This document shows, piece by piece, positions 1-11,611 of a stretch of DNA of 64,000 bases (position 1 is its first letter; each line of letters starts with the position of its first letter). Origin of the DNA: Hydractinia symbiolongicarpus. Taxonomy: Eukaryota; Cnidaria; Hydrozoa; Anthoathecata; Hydractiniidae. Location of the stretch: NCBI RefSeq assembly GCF_029227915.1, contig NC_079879.1:34352501-34416500 (forward strand), given 5' to 3'. A model generated the notes under the pieces. That model saw only the letters and a program-made list of their open reading frames with translations, made no database searches and was not told where the DNA came from. The position numbers and the translations under genes were made by a program.

Positions 1-952
1 TACATCACACTTAACCAAAAAAAGAAAGGCTGCTTCAAGATTTTTGGTGTCTTCATGCGATTGAAGAAAAGAACTCGCGAGACTGGATACGAAGTTGAAG
101 GAGAAATCGGAGAAGATCAACAGGATGTGTTGCTTTCTGACGATGGATTTCCCTCTGTGGTGGAGGAATTTGTTGACTCAGAGGAAGTTAAACAACGCGG
201 AAGCACAGAGAAGGAGAGCCTTGAAGTTACCATGCAAAAAATTGCGAAGGAGCCCGATGATGATTTCGAGCTGAGTGACGATGAAGATGAAGATCCTGGA
301 GAATGTTTGGACTTTCTACGCTGGTGCAATGAAATTCCACTGACTATTGGCAAAGCTGATATTCCGTTCGTGTCTGTTTCATGCACACCGTGGTGGAGAG
401 ACGACAGTGTTGTCTTTGGATTGCAGCCTAAACTTGAAAATGAGCTTCAAGGTTATTACAGAGATGATGATGTTGTTACATTTGATGATGAAGTTGACGA
501 AGAGTTAGAAAAGATCTTTGCATGTGACATGAATAAGCTTCAAATTAAAACATTGGTGGATGGAGGGCTGAATTTGATGAGCTGGTGGGTGACATGCATT
601 TGTTTTACTTATTTTTATTTTTTGAATTTGCTTTTCGACCGTTTAAATTGTTTAAAACTTTTTTTTATTTTAGCTGAATGCAGCTCATCGAATTCATCAC
701 ATAAAAAACAAAATCGTATATTTATTTATTTATTTTTCAACCCCGGGTACACTGCATACACAAACTCATACATTTGATTGGTTCATTATTGGTGATAGTA
801 GACAGAACATCTGGTGGAAACTTGGACGGAAAGAAAACATACCTAGAAAAGTTTGGTTTGTTTATTCGAAATTTTCTCGAAGATGGAATACAATGAAAAC
901 TGTCAAATTTGTGGTTGAGTTCGATTTCAATCTGTTATCGATTTGCAGTTAG
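1..952 (+). CDS. Acidic protein of unknown function, 3' part (5' truncated by window edge)
   Basis: The reading frame is open from base 1, so the first visible ATG (55) is probably not the true start. I read exon 1 as 1-588, an 86-base intron with GT/AG ends (589-673), and exon 2 as 674-952 ending in TAG; both exons join in phase 0. The visible protein is about 288 residues. Residues 45-110 are rich in Asp and Glu (runs such as DDDFELSDDEDEDPGE). A more hydrophobic Trp-rich part follows, with FLRWCNEIPL and CTPWWRDD. Exon 2 is 92 codons without a stop in AT-rich DNA, which supports it being coding. The donor (GTGACA) is weak, so the exon 1 end is less certain than the frame. No signal peptide or membrane segment is visible. 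I do not recognise the family. The acidic stretch suggests a nuclear or scaffold protein, but that is only a guess. Confidence 0.55.
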
Positions 953-1004
953 AATTGATATTTCAATTCGATACACTTCAGTTGATGCCCTATGACGTAT
1001 TTCT

Positions 1005-1076
1005 TCATCGATAGCTCAGATGGTAGAGCAGGACAGTTAACAAGTCTATGCGTGGGTTCGAATCCCACTCGAAGTA
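1005..1076 (+). tRNA. tRNA-like sequence, probably a pseudo-tRNA or SINE head
   Basis: There is a recognisable D arm (GCTC...GAGC) and a perfect T arm (GTGGG TTCGAAT CCCAC) with a good box B. The acceptor stem pairs at only 5 of 7 positions. The anticodon region (around GTTAACA) does not give a normal loop with U33 and a purine at 37. It resembles a decayed tRNA-Asn-type gene. It may be the head of a short interspersed element, although no clear SINE body or tail follows. Confidence 0.5.
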
Positions 1077-1690
1077 GTAATACATCTTTTATGAAGCTGA
1101 AGAACTTTTGATAAACAATGACAAAACAAATCTTTGTGTTATGCTTCCTTGGAAACAAGAAGAAAAAAAGCCAAACCAAACTTGATCTTGTTTTTTTTGT
1201 TTGTTTTTTCTGAACGTTTAAAAATTAACCACTAATTTTTCCACTAATTCTCCTAACTCCCTCGCCCTCCTAATTTTTCGCCAGGTCAACACATAATTCA
1301 TCTGATCTACTAAGAAACAGTTCGATATTACTAAAACAAGTTCTTGCTATTGGAGCACTCAGCCCGTAATAAAAATATATTATTAACGCATGTATATATA
1401 AACGCATTTATCAACTCTTTATTTCAAGTTTTCACCAATGCTTTTTTTCCTTATTTTGTAACAAACCATTTCCTTAAAGTTGCTATACTGCATCAATCTA
1501 AGTAAAAAATTAATTATGATATTCTATTATAAAATCTGATTTTTTTCAGAATATCAGTAAGCAGGAAATAGGTCTTCAAACCAATAAGACGAAATATGAA
1601 GGATAACAGTTAAGTTTATATGTATATATATATATATATATATTCTAACCAAAAATTTAAGACATCGTTAATAAATACAATACGTAGAAC
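1077..1690. other. Intergenic spacer with (TA)n microsatellite
   Basis: No coding exon is supported here. It holds a run of TA dinucleotides at about 1617-1643 and the 3' flank of the minus-strand cysteine-rich gene ending at 1691. Confidence 0.7.
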
Positions 1691-3479
1691 TTATTGTGTA
1701 CTGTTTCTTCCTGCAATGTGGCCTGCGATTTGCAGCCTTTCGATATAGTCTGCTCGAATGCATCTTTGATTTCTAAAAAGAAAATTTTTGCTGCATACAA
1801 TGTGAGTAGGTTTAAATTTCTTCCAGAGAAAAAACAAACACAATTGCATTACTGGTTGCCATAGGGGGAATAATAGTTACATGTGTACAGTTCCAACACA
1901 TTACTGTATTACGAAGTCTTACCTTCTTGATTTTGTGTACTGACAATACACATTACAATAATCTGCAAGTATTCGTCCTTCATACACTCCATCTCCATAC
2001 ATTGCATGAGGACCTGTCCATCCTTCACAACAAAGACATCTGCCAGTCTCTTCGATGCATTTTCCATCATTCTCCATGCACAGAGGATTGCATTTTGGTA
2101 TTTCTGTTGCATTTCTAGCGCAGTCAGGATTCCTAGGATGAAAGATTGTAAGAACACGTTTTCTTGTGAAATTTAAATTATTTAGTGGATTCCCTGGCGC
2201 AAAATACCACAATATATATTGAACGTAATAAAAAGAACGCAAAAAAAACAAACAAAAAAAACAGGTAAAAAGCATTCTCCTTGTCAGAAAATTTGAATTA
2301 TAAGTAGTATAAGAAAATTCGAGTTATTAAAAGTCAGAATAAGTCGGACTAGTTTTTAGAAGCTGTCAAGAGTATACTGAAATATTTTTATTACTTACTC
2401 GATTCCTTTTCCCAAGTAAGGACATTCTTGATCACAATAATCAGCGTAATAAGTGTCACAAGCCTCATGATACTCGGCGTTAGGTCCAGACCACCCGCGA
2501 CAGCACTTACAAGTACCGTTTACGCACACACCCGTTGTATTATCACATCTTGAATCACAACCTACTGGCGTTGGCGTTACCGGCGAGGACCGTGACATTG
2601 TTGTTGTGGCTTGTGTTGTAGCAGTTGGTGTTGTCGTCTTTGGCAACGGTGTTGTCGTGGTTGTTGTGCTTCGAGTTGTTGCCGATGTTGTTTTTCGTGT
2701 CGTTGTTGATTTTGTTGCTGGTTTTTTTGTCGACTTCTTTGTTGATTTTGTTGTCGACGCTGTTGTCGTCGTCGTCGTCGTCGTCGTCGTCGGAGTTTCT
2801 GTTGTTGTCGTCAGTGCTGTTTTATCAATACATTCCTCTGACCTTTAAAGACAAAAAGAAAATGCAATGCAAGGGTGCATATATGTTATACTAAGTTCAG
2901 CTGAGTTGAAAATTAGTAAAATATTAAAGCTTGTTGCCTTGACTAGCATAAGCATAATGTTATTGACAAAGTAATGTTATTGACATTGCAGGCAACCTTT
3001 ATTGCGAACCATTTTTAAAAAGCTACCATATTACTCAAATATTACCAGAGTATTAAAGTGTCGAAGACTTAAGTTCCTAAAATCTACACTTCTTTTCCTT
3101 CTATCAGCAAAGGAAAAAAGCAAAGAAAAAATCACCTGCTCTGGTGTGTATATGCACACGGTCTGTTGCAATCATCTGCTCTGATTCTATTTTTTCCCCA
3201 TCTTTTATTCTTGGTGTTTGGTATATATTTACCACGTGCACCAGTCCATCCATAATTACACATGCATTTAGGCTCATCTCCAGGATCTTTTACGCACCAG
3301 CCTCCAGGAAAACAGTCAGTGCATGCGACACACTCAAAGCCTGCATCTCGACATGTCTGAAATGTTGGAACGTTTTCTTTTTTCTCGCCTACTTCATGAT
3401 GTGCTTTGTGATGCTTCTTATGACGAGCAACAATTTGTTGGAATGATAGCACGAAAATAAATAGTACACACGCACGCAT
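1691..3479 (-). CDS. Secreted cysteine-rich three-module protein with Thr-rich stalk (paralog A)
   Basis: Four exons: 3479-3136, 2842-2399, 2132-1923 and 1772-1691. All introns have GT/AG ends and split codons in phase 2, giving 359 residues with no internal stop. The start at 3479 is chosen because it begins a signal peptide (MRACVLFIFVLSF). Just upstream is a pyrimidine-rich AG acceptor, so the 5' UTR probably contains an intron. After a His/Lys-rich segment (residues 19-37) come three Cys modules, at about residues 43-118, 209-263 and 272-335. They share the core CxC or CC followed by GW[ST]G and an ADYC/ADDC motif. Between modules 1 and 2 lies a mucin-like Thr-rich stretch (about 123-207), probably O-glycosylated. 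The short last exon carries a final Cys and a basic tail. It is the most diverged member: paralogs B-D have an acidic linker and no Thr stalk. The family is not one I can name. An extracellular or secretory-cell role is inferred from the signal peptide and Cys content. Confidence 0.85.
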
Positions 3480-4630
3480 GTTTCCCACACGTACTAAAAA
3501 GAAAATTAACATAACTCTAGTGCAACATAAACATATAATTGAAGTATGATGGACCATGCAATAACATAAAACTCGCTTGTTGGTCTGTTTACGCTGATTC
3601 AGATACCTAAATAATTAAAATTTATAGGAATTATACTAAAAAGAAAATTTTTGGCTTCGTTAGTATACTTACATTTTTCATGTGCGTTGAAGGTATTGTT
3701 GGAGGACTTTCAAACGATACAACAAAACATTCGTTCGCTCCAATGAACCGTGAAACAATGACAGCTGGTTATAAGACAGTTTGTAACAGGAAACACCGGT
3801 GGTGACATTTGGTTGTTTACCCAACTTCAACAAGCTGACAGGCTTGTTGTATGGCACCTTTGATAGGTGATACAACATCGCGCACTTCATTAGCTGAAAT
3901 GTTTCAACCGTTACAAAAGCTAAGAGCTTTAAAACAACTTTTTTAAAACAATATATTTTGTTTTAAGCATCTAGCCAAACATTGGATTAAGTAAAACTTG
4001 GTAAAATTTTTGGCATGCAAAAATTTAGTCTCGTATTGGTGCAAATATAAGCAAAGATTTATACAATAGGTTCGTTCATAGGATGGAAGTATTAAACAAC
4101 AGGGCTACAAAACAGTGTTCTTTCAGAAATGCGGCCGATATACAGAAGTTCTTTTTAAATTTCCTTATATTGCTTATGGGGTTTTTTAATGTATAGTAAA
4201 ATTGTCAGCAAAGAGTGTCAAGAATCTAGGTTTAGAAGGCGAAAGAGCCTGAAGTCGTATAATATTGTAAATAATTCATTCAAAATGCAGACTCAACAAA
4301 GCACTCTGGGTTTCATAAAGATAAACTAAGATAAGCTAAGATAAACTTAAAGAACCAAAGAAAAATTAAATGAAAATGTGAAACATTGTCATGTACAATA
4401 TAGACAAACTTCTTACACACGAATAATATATACGACTCTTTCTTTGGTGTCGAAACTACGCCTGCTAAAGGGAGGAGTTTGCTATAAACTGTCCGCTTCT
4501 TAAAGGTTTTGCTATAAGAGTTTGACTGTCATTTCATCCGTTCTTAAGAAAAGTTTCCGTTATAGAGTCTTTTCTCTCTAAAATGATGTATGCTACAAGA
4601 AAGCTTTACTTTACAGCAATAGAATGAGAA

Positions 4631-4875
4631 GACGGAGAAGGTGTAGTGGTAGCGCATTCGGCTTGTAATCATGTTTCAGGTTCGAGACCTCACTCCGGCG
4701 CACTTTAAGTGTAGCGGTGGCAGCTAATTCGGGTTGTGTGGCAGGAAGGAAAGTGAGGGCAATACTATACTAACAATGCTAACAAAGTTACGTCGAAGGG
4801 GAGGAAGTGCCAACTGTTAGGATGGAATCCATAAGGACGTTAAAGCGTCCCGTTACTTACTCGCTTACTTAAAGC
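4631..4875 (+). repeat. tRNA-derived SINE
   Basis: A tRNA-like head (4631-4702) has a box A-like GTGTAGTGGTAGCGC and a box B-like GGTTCGAGACC, with a TGT (Thr-like) anticodon position. A body of about 150 bases follows, ending in a tail of TTACT/CTTACT repeats. This head-body-tail order is that of a pol III retroposon. Target duplications were not found. Confidence 0.65.
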
Positions 4876-7102
4876 AAATGAGGTTGTTATACGAAAATTA
4901 AGAAGCATCGTCATTTGTATCAAAAAATTAGCACATGCTTTTACTGGAAGGTAATATAAATTAAAAGCATGGATTGTTGTTATTTGCCATTTAAAACATC
5001 CTCAGCGAGACGTTCAAATATTTATTTTCCGAACGTTTTCGTAACTGCCCTCATAAACTTCATCTTTTCAACGGCGAAAGTTCCATGGCATGGAAATTAT
5101 TTTGGTCTTGTTATCTTATTTCACAACACATTGCAGTACGAAAATTACCAAAGTAGTGAAATCTGATGTTTAAAAATACATGTTATACTTGCTACTACAT
5201 AACATGTAGTACATGTATGTAGTAGCTACGACGATAAAACAATTCATTTAATGCGCATGCGCAGAACAGGGTAAATTTCCTCTAGAAGTAAAATTACTGT
5301 TTTTTTTTTGACTCAAATAGAACCATGGTTCACACTAGGCGCAAATTAACGTTAACGCTAAATAATGTTTGAATTGTTTTTTTTTGTCTAGTGTGGACAT
5401 TTCTTCTCCTCTTGCTTTAACGCTGGTTAGACCTAGTTGAAACTAGCGCTGGATATCAGAACTTTTCTATATATTTAGCGCTAGTTAAAAATAAGTAGAG
5501 TAATATTTTCAAATTCTGATGATATTTGTGATTTATAGATACTGTAGAAAAAGTTAAATAAAAGGATGACGAAAACAAAAAATAGCATTTGTTTTAAGTT
5601 AACTTACACAATAAAGCAAGATGTTTTGCTTCTTCGAAATTCATTTTGCAAGTGAGTACTAGATTTATGACCAATAGTGTATGCTTCCGTGCCCAATAAA
5701 GTGAAAATGCACACAGAAAAACCACACACAAGTTTGTTGTGTGCTCAAGGCTTGTTAACAGTTTTTTTCTTTTTTGGTTTCAACAGTAACCATATTTGTT
5801 TTGCTTTTTTATTACATCGACGCTTTCGTTTGATTTTTGGCGCGTTTTTTATATGAGGGACCTTCATTACAATGTTTTACATTTAAATCCAATAAAGCTT
5901 TGTTGTTGCTTCCTAATTAATAGTTGCAGTGACATATTAGTTAATCGATCACGTGAACTGTAATGCATTCCCCTTCTGGTATATTACAGAATAAGTTACG
6001 GGCAGATAAATGTCAGGTTATTTAAACTGGCTGATGATACCAGATGTATCTATCAAAACTTTGTCGTCAAATTTGACTTTCTGGATGACTAAACTGTAAG
6101 TTTATCAGGTATATATTGGTAACAGACAGATGATAACATGGACAACAAATGACAGATGGTAACTGTGTACACATTTGTTAAATAGTATGTCACTGCATTA
6201 CAACCTTGTACTTGATTCTTTTCTTCAGCTTTCTTGTATTCTGGTATAATTTTTGCTTAAAAGTGAATCGAAAGTATTAAGATCATTTGACTGAAGAAGA
6301 AAACTTTGACTTCCCAAAATCTAGCCGTTAAGGTGTACAAGATGTAACGAACTCAATAAAACAGATTTAAAATCATTCTTTTCTGCATTTTTTTGCTGCT
6401 AAGTAGCTGTTATTTTAAGATCTAGCTACTAATGGGACAACGTTTGTTTTATGTTTTACGATTGTTTCCTATTCCTTTGCAAGCAACAATGATATCCCCA
6501 AATTATAAGCGATTGTCTAACTCGAGCTTAAAAATTTAGACAGGATAGTCCTGTGTCAAATATAGAATCTAGAAACACATTTGAGAATGAGAAACTATCC
6601 TTCGGAAAGAGAAATGGAAATTTACATTATTTGAGTATTTTAATGACTGTCTACAGTGCATCCTGATTTAGAAATACAAAATTGTTGCAAAAGGAAAACT
6701 TCAAACTCGATCTCCGAATCTAATTATGTATGAATTGGGATTTCTATTTTTATTCACACATCCTTTGTGTAATAGTAACCGTAAATAACCGAGCTCAATG
6801 TTTTTATTAGCGCCTTGTCCGAATAAGCGCCCATTTTTACCAGAAAAATTCAAAATACGCGCCTGTTTATCATAAGCGGCATGTTTTCCACAATTGAGGT
6901 TTGTTATTAAGAAATGTTGGATGATTTAAAGTGGTTAGATTTTTAAATCTCATTAAAACGATGTTGGATGCTGAGTTGAGTATAACGTTTCTCATTAAAA
7001 TAGAATGAGAATAAACTGGCCTTCTTCAAAGTTACATAAATAAGGTAGTTTAGATTTTGTTTTTTGTCTTTCTAGAAATTCATAAATTTCCTATAGAAGA
7101 TC

Positions 7103-7133
7103 AAGCAGGAAAACACGTTGTGTTTTCCTGCTT
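7103..7133. repeat. Perfect 14-bp stem hairpin
   Basis: AAGCAGGAAAACAC and its exact reverse complement are separated by GTT. It lies in non-coding DNA and could be a small foldback remnant, a transcription terminator-like hairpin or a small RNA precursor. No flanking gene explains it. Confidence 0.7.
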
Positions 7134-7221
7134 TACTTATGCATTGCCATTTCACTTTTATTACACATTTTTTTATAAAAACCTAATTCCAAAAGCTTTG
7201 AGAACACATTAAGAATGTATA

Positions 7222-9235
7222 TACTATCTATATATTAATACGCCTTGTGTGTGTGTGCGCACGGTGAGGCCACGTCACACAAATCACAGGTCACTTTCCT
7301 ACGACGTGGCGTTACGCTAAAATTTACCAAGTTAAAGAAAACGCAGATCAGGGGGTTACTATATAAATATTTAATTCTCTTTTCTTATTTTTTTTTTTTT
7401 AATAAAACTCTTTTTCCTTACTCATTAAAACTAATTTTTATTTTAATTTCAAATGGTTTTATTTGTTTTTTTGTTGTAAAAGCCCCGCTGGTCGTTTAAG
7501 ATAGAATAATTAATATTTACCCCCGGTTTACCATATGCGCGCTGTATCTCACGGAAACAAAGTTTATTAACTGAAAAATGAAAACCGAAGCGAAGAAAGT
7601 TGTCTCTTTTTCAAAGTAATCCTGAAAAAAGTTATTTCAAACAAGGTTTACTCATCACGAGGTTAGATTAAAGCTTATTTGTTTCTTCTATCTTTTTTGT
7701 GTTCTGGGACCGAAGTTGCTTTCTTTTAAAAAAACTATCGAATTCGAATGATAATTCGAATCTAAGAAGTAAAGAACAAAACTGTTGTCATTGTAGAGCC
7801 ACTGTTGATGTCGAGCGAGAATAAAAAAAGTTTATGTTGTTGCCAGAAATATTTGTTATAAAGAAGAAAAACGTACGATAATATAACGTCAAAAAGAGAA
7901 CTGATTGGAAATGTATCAGACAATTGTAGCCAGCTATACATTTTCAATTTGTTTTCTTTGGGATGAAGCGAAGTTTAATAATCGAAGTAAAAAACTGATT
8001 GGTCTTTTATCCAGAGACGCTAGCTAACTGAGAAAGCCAAAGAAAGGCAGGTGTATTGCTTAGTTTATCTGGTAAAGAGATAAGTTTAGGTGTGTAACGT
8101 TTTTTTTAACCGTTTTAACTTTCAGAGCTCAGCTTTTCCTTTAAATTTTTAGTTCCTTGTTGCGTCTTGAGCTTAAATGCGTTTTCTTTTGACACAATTT
8201 TTATAAGAATCTAAAATGTAAAGCGACGTTTTTAAGCCGTTTACACGCTTCCAGCTAAACTTTCCCTTTAATATGAAGTTAAATATGTTTTGTCTTTAGC
8301 CTGAACATATTTAACATTTTTTGTAAGAATATACTCTAAACAATGGGTCAGAATATCCTAAGAATATGTCTAAGCTTGGTTGTTTCCTTTAATATAAAAA
8401 TTTGTATGACTGAACCTTTTTCTCTCCAAAACAATGGGCAAGTACACCAGGGAAAGCTAAGAACATGAAGGCCGAAACGAAAAAAAAAAAAACACTATTC
8501 TTATAAAATACAGCGTGTATATAATAGAGAAGAGTTTATATAAAATGTAGAAAGTATTTTTTCGTTTTTACTGTTTTTAACGCTACGAAGTGGTTGATGT
8601 CGTTATAATAAACCTTAATGTAAACAAAGTTAAATCAATGTTTAAATCTGTTACGTTACCGTTTAAAATAATATTCGATTCTTCAATTCGAAAACACTGC
8701 ATTGTTATCATGCACTGCACGTTTGCGCATTGGGAAGGTTGCTATATGCAATAGACTAAATAGCTAATTTGGTATGATGCATTAGAATCTGTACGTTGTG
8801 GAAACTTTGCAATAACCTTATTTGTGTGACTTATCGATTTTTTCTAATGTCTGGTATACCATTTTCCCTTTTATATTTCGGGTATGGCAAAGCAAGTATA
8901 TAGTTTTAACAGATTTGTTAGCCACCTTCGATTTTGTTAAACTTTTTGCATTTTTATTTGTTGCTGGACATGCTTATATTTTTAAGCGTTCTGTTTCAGC
9001 GGGTACAAATATAACGCAGATTGTGAGCAAGGGTTTTTTTCTCTTTTATTGTTATTTTTTTATTGCTGCACATATTTATTTTTTTGGACGTTTTGTTCTA
9101 GTGGTTATAAACTAGAATAATACAAATTGTGACTTTTAAAAATTCATATTACTGTGTTGTATGTTTTTGTTTGGTATCCCTTACATCGGTTTAATGAGAG
9201 ATTCAGTGGAGTCCCCCACGGGTATTCAGCTAGTA
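7222..9235 (-). mobile_element. Possible ~2-kb non-autonomous element of the ACTAG...CCCGTGG class
   Basis: Read on the minus strand it starts ACTAGCTGAATACCCGTGGG (near 9233). It ends in a CACACACAAGG, ATTAATATATAGATAG-type AT terminus (near 7215-7245). The same start motif heads the shorter copies at 54444, 54614 and 17181. It has no long open frame: a 97-codon frame at 8822-9115 has no recognisable features. Boundaries are estimated from the end motifs only. Confidence 0.35.
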
Positions 9236-10099
9236 TATAAGTATATGTATATATAAGTCTGTTCGGGCTAAATATGTTAGTCCATCTTTTACTATGGGTG
9301 TTTTTTTAGTCGTTTCATTAGGCATGAAATTTTTTGGTATTTTCTGAATTTTTGAAGCTCATTTTCAGGCTAGCGATTTTCAGGCTAACGTTGAGCTGTC
9401 AATGAGCCGAAGATGAGCTGACGAAGAGCTGACGATAAGATGACGATGAGCTAAAGGCGAGTTGATAACTTTTTTCATTAGGATTAAATCATCATAACCC
9501 AATAGCCAGAAGCCTCATGTATAAATTAGAAAACAAAACGTTAGTTTAGACTATTTTTGAACAGAATTTTAACACCTCATAACATATCATTAAATCTTCA
9601 TCAGCTTTCCTGACTTTTCGGAAGAACGAAATTAAAAATATTTAAGACAGCAACAGTACAAAAAAGCACATCCAGTGAAATTTAGACATACTTATACGAA
9701 AGACTTCTAAGACGAGTGTCACAATGCCCCTTTAAAGTCCTGAATTTCGGGGTTAATTCTAAAATCGACTTGAAAGTAATATTTATTTAAAATTTTATGT
9801 TTTACCAGCTATGTCATTTAATGCCACTCAAAGAAAAAGTTCATCTAGGATGAAGTACACGCTGTTCTATAAGAACAGTGTATTGTATAGAAGCACAATT
9901 AAAACAAGGCAAAATAAAAAAAATATGAAAAAAACAAGAAGCAAAAACGTGTAACACAGCACGAAAAAAAGAAGAAGAAAAACGCAAAAAAATAACAGAC
10001 ATTTAATAATTTCAATATGTCAGCATACATTGATTCAATGCAAATACACAAAATTACAACTTGAAATATCTATAATTATCTTCGAGGTCGTCATCTTCT

Positions 10100-11558
10100 T
10101 TAAACGTAGATTCTGTGACCAGCTTCCCTTCTTCTGACAACGTAGTCTGGATTGACACATAATTTGTGGCTGAAAGAAGTACAAAATGTTTACAATTACA
10201 CATTTATTGACGTTTTTTTTATATAAAAGCAATATTTCAATTATTTTAATCAAAGATGTAGAATTTACAGGACAAAACACTGTCATTTTTATCTATTTTG
10301 TCTTAATTTGAATACTTTATGCTTTACTTGCTTTTCTAACTATTCTATAAGAATGTGCAAAAAAATTCACCAATTGTGAGCATAGACGTTTCTATGAACT
10401 GAGTTCTTAAGACAAAAATTGTGTAATGAGAGAAGGTGACGCTAAATAAATAAATGTGTGCCATATAATCAAGTAAACTTACTGGGTATGTGAAGTGTAT
10501 GGACAGTATACATCGCAATAATCTGCAACAATCTTTCCTTTATAGTGTCCAGAAAGTACATATTCAGCGTGAGGTCCAGTCCAACCCAGACAACATAGAC
10601 ACCGACCGTTTGTCAAACATTTACCGTCACTTTTAACGCATTTTGGATTGCATGCAGGTACATCATCATTCGCTTTCTTGCATGTTGGGTTACTAAAATA
10701 TTAGGAGGGAGTATATACTTGGCATGAATGGTAAAGCATAGAAGTTTGTATGAGACTGATAACTTACGGTATTCCAGCACCTAAAAATGGACATTCTTTG
10801 TTGCAATAATCTGCACTATATTTGCCTGTAGCAGTGTCATAAACTCCGTTAGGTCCTGACCAACCTCGACAACATTGACATTTACCATTGACACACTGTC
10901 CTTGATATTTACCACATTTAGGGTCGCAACCACCTTGGTTATCTCCGGTAGGAGCAACACATGTCTTATTTCTAAAAAAAGTACATTTTGGTTATTTCAG
11001 GTCGTCAGTAAGAGTTACTGCAATTAGTTTAAAAAAAATTTAATGCGAGAAAAAACATCGAGTAGAACTGTTTGATTTTGATATTTCAAGATGAAGAGGA
11101 TCAAAAGAATGATTCTAACTTTCTTACCTGACATGATGTGTGTAGTGACATGGTTTCAAACAATTCTCAGCTCTGATTCGATTTATTCCCCAAGCTGGAT
11201 CATTCGTGTTGGGAACCCACTTGGCTCTTGGTCCTGTCCAACCATAGTTACACAAACATTTAGGTTGGTTACCCGGATGCTTGATGCACCATCCACCAGG
11301 AAAACAGGAATCACAATGCTGACATGGTAAGTTTACATTGTCACACATTTCCAGGTTCGGGTTCGAACTTCCTGCTTGATGCGATGGATCCTCAACTTCA
11401 TTTTCTAGTTCATCTTCTTCGTAGTCTTCAGGAAGTTCGTCCTCTTCATCAAAATCTTGCATTTCATCTTCTCTTTCATAATTCTCTCTGAAGTGTCGTC
11501 TACAGTTCACTACAACTGCTAGCAGGAAAACCAAAGTAAGCACTTTTGTGATATCCAT
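10100..11558 (-). CDS. Secreted cysteine-rich three-module protein (paralog B)
   Basis: Four exons: 11558-11128, 10971-10768, 10692-10483 and 10169-10100. All introns are phase 2 and the product is 304 residues. The start gives a clean signal peptide (MDITKVLTLVFLLAVVVNC). A strongly acidic linker follows (about residues 20-65, with EDELPEDYEEDELE), which may act as a propeptide. Module 1 is encoded in exon 1 and ends in the WGINRIRAENCLKPCHYTHH block shared almost unchanged with paralogs C and D. Modules 2 and 3 occupy exons 2 and 3, with CQCCRGWSGP and CLCCLGWTGP cores and ADYCxxxCP ends. Exon 4 supplies a last Cys and a basic tail ending RIYV. Each exon begins two or three residues before a Cys, so the final Cys of each module lies across the splice joint. 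A TATA-like box lies about 45 bases upstream. Confidence 0.88.
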
Positions 11559-11600
11559 AATGTCGTGAAATGAATGATGTATGAACTCTGATCAGTGCGC

Positions 11601-11611
11601 GTTATTTATGC
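11601..11611 (-). promoter_or_regulatory. TATA-type core promoter of paralog B
   Basis: On the minus strand GCATAAATAAC lies 43-53 bases before the ATG. Near-identical boxes sit at the same distance before paralogs C and D. Confidence 0.6.

Larger units (their letters stand above)
3480..10099. other. Gene-free spacer between paralogs A and B
   Basis: No open frame here has convincing composition or splice structure. Identified contents are a tRNA-derived SINE (4631-4875), a perfect 14-bp hairpin (7103-7133) and a possible non-autonomous element (7222-9235). Short sequences near 5320-5500 and 6800-6890 look like dispersed repeats but could not be delimited. Confidence 0.6.

Noticed and set aside
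117-386. 89-codon minus-strand Ser-rich frame
   Set aside because: Antisense of the acidic coding exon at 1-588; GAA/GAT codons read backwards give Ser and Phe.
1005-1076. Functional tRNA gene
   Set aside because: Two acceptor mismatches and an anticodon loop without the normal U33 context argue for a decayed copy, so it is listed only as tRNA-like.
949-1179. Minus-strand frame with GFEPTH
   Set aside because: This peptide comes from reading a tRNA-like sequence backwards, a common false protein call.
2606-2894. Plus-strand Val- or Ser/Leu-rich open frames
   Set aside because: They are the antisense of the Thr-rich ACG/ACA exon of paralog A, which has matching splice sites and phase.
3136-3557. 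Start of paralog A at the upstream ATG of the long frame (3557)
   Set aside because: The segment before 3479 contains a pyrimidine tract and AG acceptor and lacks signal-peptide character; the ATG at 3479 begins a proper signal peptide.
8822-9115. 97-codon hydrophobic frame as a membrane protein
   Set aside because: Low-complexity Phe/Tyr composition as expected from T-rich DNA, no start context, and it lies inside a putative repeat element.
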